Source: Congeria kusceri
Taxonomy: Eukaryota; Mollusca; Bivalvia; Myida; Dreissenidae
Assembly: GCA_027627225.1 (NCBI GenBank)
Contig: JAPFQT010000389.1
Span: forward strand, 62,001 to 126,000
DNA length: 64,000 nt
Reading direction: 5' to 3'
Part shown: positions 59,095 to 64,000 of the stretch, piece after piece
Layout of the letters: each line of letters begins with the position of its first letter
Position numbering within the stretch: the stretch's first letter is position 1
Position numbers and translations under genes: made by a program
The notes under the pieces: model-generated
What the model saw: only the letters and a program-made list of their open reading frames with translations
Database searches by the model: none
What the model was told of the DNA's origin: nothing

Positions 59095-60039
59095 CATAAT
59101 ATTAAACTGTTTGTAAAAAATAATTGTATTATTGTAAAATATAACATTACACTCAGAATCATACATGTATGAAAGAGTGGTTTACTTTCGTTAAAATTTC
59201 GTCCTCCATAAGTAAAAATTTTAACTTCATGTTGGTTAATTACAGCAATACTTTTTAAGATACCATGGTAATAACAGCCATGTATGAATAAGGGAAGATA
59301 ATCTATGTTTATATGTATATGGCTGTAAAAGTCATTAGTGTTTATTTAAACAATATTGTATTTGTAAATGTTTCTGTTAATAAGTCATATCCACCTGTGT
59401 CAATCATAAACCATTATACATAGTGTTATCTAATTATTGTATTTGGCTGTCATTTGAACCTAGCTTACACTAAAAACACGTAATAAAACTTGTTAGCTTA
59501 CGTGGTGCACGATGTGTGTAACTTAATTCTTTATCTGAAGTGGAGTTGAAAATCTTACTGGCAATACCTCGAAATGTCTTTTTATGACTGAGATTTATTG
59601 TTGAATCAGGATAATCTGGAGACATCTTTGCACAATCTTCCAATCAAATAAAATATATACCAGTTGCTTTGTGTGTTCTAAACAATTACATTGATGTATT
59701 ACAACAGTACAGCTGAAGCGAAATAACTCATCGCCGCGGAGTGAAGAGTTGATTCCTTGAATACATGATACATACTAGATAAAAATAAATGCTTGTTTTA
59801 GGAAGTGAACTACGTGGATTTCAGTTTAATTATGCGCCAACTTGATGTTTGATATGGTAGTTTTCACTTTAGTTTTTAAACCTAAGATGCAAGGAGTTTT
59901 AGCACTACAATTATTTCCGCATGTCGTGAATTTCTTCACATCGTTCTAATCCCCATGATCTTCCATTCACTCATCACATATCCCAGTCCTTTTCATCACT
60001 CATCAAACGCCTAAGTCATTCCAATCACTTATCATACCT
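59095..60039. other. No gene recognised downstream of FBA gene B
   Basis: 3' flank of the pseudogene. AATATTAAACT-type AT-rich sequence follows the stop, and no clear polyadenylation signal stands out. Otherwise featureless. Confidence 0.4.
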
Positions 60040-60830
60040 TGGGTCAAAGGTCAAGGTTTAACCGATCAAAAGATAAAACACAATAACGGTAATTGCAAAA
60101 CCTTGTTATAAAAAAACACTACGCAACCCTTATGCCTTGGTTATTTAAACTTGGTAGGTAGATTAGTCATTACTAGCAGAGGATACCAATTGATTTTGGG
60201 GTCATTGGGTAAAAGGCCAATGCCAAACTGACTAAACGTTGTAAACACTGTCTAATAGATGCAAATGGTCCGGGCAATAACTACGAAATCTAAAGGTCTA
60301 GGTTTTTCAAGGATGGCCATGAATAGCAAATGATCCATATTGATAATTTAGTCTTTTAGTCAAAGGCCATGGTCATACTGACCAATAGTTGTAAAACTGC
60401 AATAACTATGTAACCCTTAGGCCTAGGTTCGTAATAATTGGTAGGTAAGTTGGTTATGAGTATGAGTAGATCCCTATTGATAATTGGTTTTAGGGTCAAA
60501 TATCAGTGTTAAACTGACCATTAGGTGAAAAAAAAACACTTGTTCGGGCAAGAACTATGGACACTGGATTCAATAAATTTTGATAGTATGATAGTTATGA
60601 CTAGTAGTGGATCGTATTGATTATCGGGTTAAAGGGTCAAAGGTCATTGTCAAAATGATCAATAGTTTGTAAGCATTTACTGGGAAATTACTTTGAAACC
60701 GTAGACCTAAGTTCGTGAAAATTAGAAGGTATGGTGGAGGCTGGTCATGACTAGTATATTATCCCTATTGAGACATTGGGTCAAAGGTCAATATCAATCT
60801 GACCAACAGTTATTAATATATAATCATAAT
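60040..60830. repeat. Tandem array, about 145-bp unit, six copies
   Basis: Units with 'GGGTCAAAGGTCAA..TCAAACTGACCAATAGTTGTAA' start near 60044, 60198, 60349, 60488, 60632 and 60774, each followed by 'GGGCAATAACTA.G.AACCCTTAGGCCTAGGTT' and 'TTGGTAGGTAGGTTGGTCATGACTAGTAG'. The units are strongly diverged. The 133-codon frame at 60747-61148 begins inside it and is not supported as a gene. Confidence 0.8.
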
Positions 60831-61244
60831 GAATTTTTAAACTTGACAGTTTACAGTTCGACAATGCAGCACACTTTCTGTATACACTGCAATATTTTCC
60901 AACATAATGTCACACAATTGAAAACAAACGACTGCCATCGCGAAAATACATGGCAAATGCAAAACAAAAATGGACAATACCCCAAAAACGCGTTTACAAC
61001 TATTCTTTACACACGATATGTGCATGCATTTCAATTGCAGACTGATAACGTGAGATATCATCGAACAGAATTCAAAAGTAATGTTATTTACGTGTACAAA
61101 TGTACGACTTTACGATGCACTTTATTGATAAAAATTACATCTAAATGATACATTAAATGTTTTATTCATAAACATAAAATCTATATTAAAAACAATACAA
61201 ATAAATGTCGGGCACCTGTCCAGGGCTGTTGTCGTTTAATGTGA

Positions 61245-61545
61245 GCCCAAATGGGGCCATTATGGGGCCCATATGGGTTGTAAATTATGTGCTTATGCGT
61301 TGAATTACTATTAACAGTAGCTTAGATCAATGCAGTCACATACTAGCATAAAAATATAAGTTTATAACAAATAAATACCTTTTAAATTATTTTTACCACA
61401 GTGCTGTAATATGGGACCCATCTGGGACCCTTATTGGCAAGCCCATATGGGCTGGCCCATATAGGTCCCATATGGGTCCAATATGGGCAAGCCCATATGG
61501 GCTTGCCCAAAAACAGCCCATATGGGACCCATATGTGCATGTTTG
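61245..61545. repeat. CCCATATGGG palindrome cluster
   Basis: At least eight near-copies of the self-complementary decamer CCCATATGGG or close variants lie at 61264-61275 and densely between 61410 and 61535, linked by GGGACCCAT and GGGCAAGCCC. The 96-codon frame at 61434 is an artefact of this periodicity. The block resembles terminal parts of palindrome-rich MITEs ending in 'TTTGCTGGGG'. Confidence 0.75.
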
Positions 61546-61789
61546 CTGGGGTGCAATCGTATTCAATGAATAAGCAGTGCTGTAGATCAGTTTTAATTAT
61601 GAAATATAAAAGGGATACAATGATTTCGTATTACGGAATGTGTTTGTTATTTCTAATTAAGCTTCATACCATGATATGTTTATGTGTGTGTTTTTTTGTT
61701 CTTACTACAGAGTACAACAGCTGAGAATGATGAACAAATCAGTGAGCGAAATTCTCGTCATCTCCAACACTTAACTTTTTTTAAGACGA

Positions 61790-62185
61790 ATGGAGAACAA
61801 TCATCTTGAATTGCAACGAAAATTTCAGGTGGTAAAACAAATAATTATTAGTTTCATTTCTAAAAACATTTATTTCTGTTTGTTTGTAGATAAAAATACA
61901 TGAAAATGTCATTTACACATATGGCATGCTTATACTTTTAGTGATTTTCTTTTGAAATTTCCTGTTTTAGTATCTATTTATTTTTTTGTTCACAGAGTGT
62001 TGATATTGAAGTACTTTTGATACTTTTAACATAATAAATACGACGAGACAGGTGATTTATTTTGTTTTAACACATACCTATTGTCTTGGCAGGAGTTTGT
62101 AGACGCTCAGAGAAAAATAAAGACAGACCTGGATAAGTTACGCGATCTTGTTGCCAGACTAAAAACTGAGAACAGGGAAACGAAG
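61790..62185 (+). CDS. First coding exons of an unidentified coiled-coil gene
   Basis: ATG at 61790 opens 13 codons (MENNHLELQRKFQ) ending at 61828 before GTGGTA. The next exon, 62093-62185, starts after TTGGCAG and gives 31 codons in phase 0 (EFVDAQRKIKTDLDKLRDLV, then ARLKTENRETK) before GTTCTT. The joined peptide is a charged heptad-like helix, strongly suggestive of a coiled coil. A splice-acceptor-like TTCTTACTACAG at 61702-61713 suggests a preceding non-coding exon. I cannot name the family, and later exons were not found before the window ends. The donors GTGGTA and GTTCTT are weak, so the model is tentative. Confidence 0.45.
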
Positions 62186-62770
62186 GTTCTTTTTATTTCA
62201 GTTTAAAGTTACATTGTATCACACCTGCTAGTGCTTTATGAGACCTGTTGCGTCTTGTGCGATTTTATCCAAACTTCCCAAGCTTGTGTATAGGCATGAG
62301 CTGTTTTATAATATAAGATATGTTTCACATTTTACCCGGCTTCTATCCAGTTTTCCCAATATCTATGCATTTGTCGGCATATACATGTATTAGAGCGAAT
62401 TCCCATGAATTTCCCAAATTTAGCCCTTGTCAATTTTTTTTACTAGTTTGATGTTTTGAAGGTGCCCCTGAGACATTCATGTGTTGCCCGTCATGGTCCC
62501 AATTCTACCTTACATGCATGTGTATTGCACCTAACAATTGCACAGTGAACAACAGAAATTTAACCCATCATCATGCGTGCATTGACGAAATTAAACCCCA
62601 TGGAATAAATATGCTTTATTTCAACACTGTGGTGATAAAGCAAGCACGCGCAGTATAATGACGTCGTCTTGCTGATTTTGATGACGTCATGTTATTTATT
62701 TTCTCAATATTTAGTGTGTATTATTTCGTTTGTTTTCAAAATAAAGAGAGAAAATGATGGGATAAATAGA
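62186..62770. other. Presumed intron, nothing recognised
   Basis: No repeat or coding signal identified. If the coiled-coil model is right, this is intronic. Confidence 0.35.
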
Positions 62771-62774
62771 ATGC

Positions 62775-62900
62775 CAGGTAAGTGTTGAATATAGATCCGT
62801 TTATTTGCTCGGCACGAAAACCTAAACCACTCGCCGAGGCTCGTGGTTTAGGTTTTCTAAGCTTCGCTAAATAAACTTATCTGTATTCAACACTAACCTA
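62775..62900. mobile_element. Short foldback element
   Basis: Outer arms AGGTAAGTGTTGAATA and TATTCAACACTAACCT, then inner arms with GTTTATTT/AAATAAAC. A central perfect 14-bp hairpin AAAACCTAAACCAC/GTGGTTTAGGTTTT closes around TCGCCGAGGCTC. No coding. The arms imply a strong cruciform. Confidence 0.7.
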
Positions 62901-62904
62901 GTAT

Positions 62905-64000
62905 TCTCTATATGCCGGACACTCATCTGCATTGCGTCTTTCGATTGCCAGGTTTCCAACAGAGGTAATCTGGTTTGCGTGGATCAGTTGTAGGCAATGA
63001 CATTCAGATATCAAAAATGATTTTACTTGCACTTTAAAATTAATTGGGAACTTGGCCGATTTCCCAAAATGAACCAGCACCGGGCAGTTGGTCATAAGGT
63101 CCCTGACACGTAGATTGATTTCTAGACATTTGATACTTACTATGCAGCACAATATTATGTCTCTTAAAATAATATATGACAACAAAATTAGTAAAAAGCG
63201 TATAGTATGCATTTATGCAGGCAAAGTACAGTTCAGTTATATTTGTAGTCGTTTCGATTTTAAAATCAGATGTAGTTTAAATGAGTAACTTTGTGAAACA
63301 AGCATTGTCACTGTGGCTGAACACTCTGAATTGTCATTGCTACTGTAATAACTGTTTAAACAATTATGTATTTAAAGGAACTAAAAAGATGTTAATTGAC
63401 TTCCTATTCCATAGTAACTTGAGCTTATTTCTTTATGTGTGCAACTGTATAATTCTTTACATTCTACTAAGTCAAACAAATTTAAAATCAATGGTATAAT
63501 TTAAACTTTTTATTTTGTTGGCTTGATGATGCACTCAAGTCCCGAGGCATTTTGGGGCACTTTAATCGCCATGTGTGAAAATTACATAACAAAAAGAGTG
63601 TTGAAGACATTCTTACATGTTTTACCAGAATGGTTGAGTACTGCAAAGAAAGGTTCAAGGTTTCTAGAAACGTATCGTCATCTTAAAATAAAGCAACGAT
63701 AATTTAAATTGATTTGACACGTCTTACATAACATTACTAAATAGCCAAACATCTTAAAATATGTTCCTGCTTATAATATAAATAAATGTCCAAACATCTT
63801 AAAATATGTTTCTGCTTATAATAGAAGTATGCTACTATATTGTACATATATACTCGTACATTGATTATAGTATATTGTTTGTTGGCTCAATGATACGGTA
63901 TCAGGTGTTTTCTTAGCTTGAATTTGAATAGATTAATGGAATGAAACTTGATTCGACAACTTACAAGCTTTTGGTTTCATCCATGGTTGTCCATTGTTCC
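62905..64000. other. No gene recognised at the window end
   Basis: Contains a 34-bp sequence repeated twice at 45-bp spacing (63745-63778 and 63790-63823, CCAAACATCTTAAAATATGT...). The minus-strand frame 62898-63212 has no start or splice context I can defend. Confidence 0.45.

Noticed and set aside
60747..61148. 133-codon plus-strand frame
   Set aside because: It starts in a tandem array and continues through AT-rich sequence without domains; an opposing frame of similar length overlaps it.
61245..61545. SRF-binding CArG boxes
   Set aside because: CArG requires six A/T bases between CC and GG; here the core is CCATATGG with four.
62740..62783. Third exon of the coiled-coil gene (RENDGINRMP before CAGGTAAGT)
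   Set aside because: The donor is the tip of the foldback element and the acceptor side lacks a proper pyrimidine tract.
62898..63212. 104-codon minus-strand frame as a gene
   Set aside because: Its 3' end lies in the foldback element, and there are no splice signals or recognised motifs. It remains a possible relic only.

Overview
The window is a stretch of AT-rich, intron-containing animal DNA, most likely from a bivalve mollusc. The grounds are the spliced F-box/FBA genes, a tRNA-headed SINE, foldback elements built on a 'CCGGGACGACACTTT' palindrome, arrays opening with 'GGGGGAGCATATAGTC', and Ty3/gypsy and LINE debris of molluscan type. The species cannot be fixed from sequence alone; the foldback family reminds me of dreissenid mussels (weak inference). 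Nothing prokaryotic or viral is present apart from old retroelements. Most long open frames are chance frames or pieces of transposons.

Real host coding sequence is sparse. (1) FBA gene A (8359-11643, + strand) has five exons in consistent phase and intact splice sites. It encodes an FBA-domain protein of the FBXO2/FBXO6/FBXO44/NCCRP1 type, but the F-box core has been deleted from its first exon. A second, decayed F-box exon lies just upstream (8021-8160). (2) FBA gene B (41803-59094, + strand) is a paralogue with the same five-exon plan. It keeps a good F-box but carries a nonsense codon in exon 1, no acceptor for exon 4 and a one-base frameshift in exon 5. Its introns have swollen with transposons: a 2.0-kb TIR element in intron 1, a roughly 6-kb LINE in intron 2, and a 1.4-kb array element in intron 4. 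(3) Two small exons at 61790-62185 look like the start of an unidentified coiled-coil gene.

Layout. 0-7 kb: paralogous segment A, a 1.5-kb TIR element, a SINE, a tandem array and a foldback. 8-12 kb: FBA gene A with a tandemly repeated 3' end. 12.9-15.6 kb: a foldback, a TTA-flanked MITE and the GGGGAGCAT array element. 15.8-23.7 kb: paralogous segment B, which differs from segment A by a 1.24-kb hAT-like insertion (8-bp TSD), a 3.2-kb element with 80-bp TIRs starting CACGGTG and a 5-bp TSD (Transib/ProtoRAG-like ends), and a composite repeat. 24.0-29.0 kb and 36.6-40.2 kb: two decayed Ty3/gypsy copies that share a rearrangement in which an inverted LTR is fused to the head of pol. 30.5-36 kb: MITEs, an eight-copy 29-bp tandem repeat, an integrase scrap and unannotated AT-rich DNA. 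41.8-59.1 kb: FBA gene B. 60-64 kb: a 145-bp tandem array, a CCCATATGGG palindrome cluster, the coiled-coil exons and a foldback.

The genes do not form a pathway. The points of interest are the decay or remodelling of an F-box/FBA pair and several TIR or inverted-repeat elements whose boundaries can be set to the base from TSDs and paralogous empty sites.
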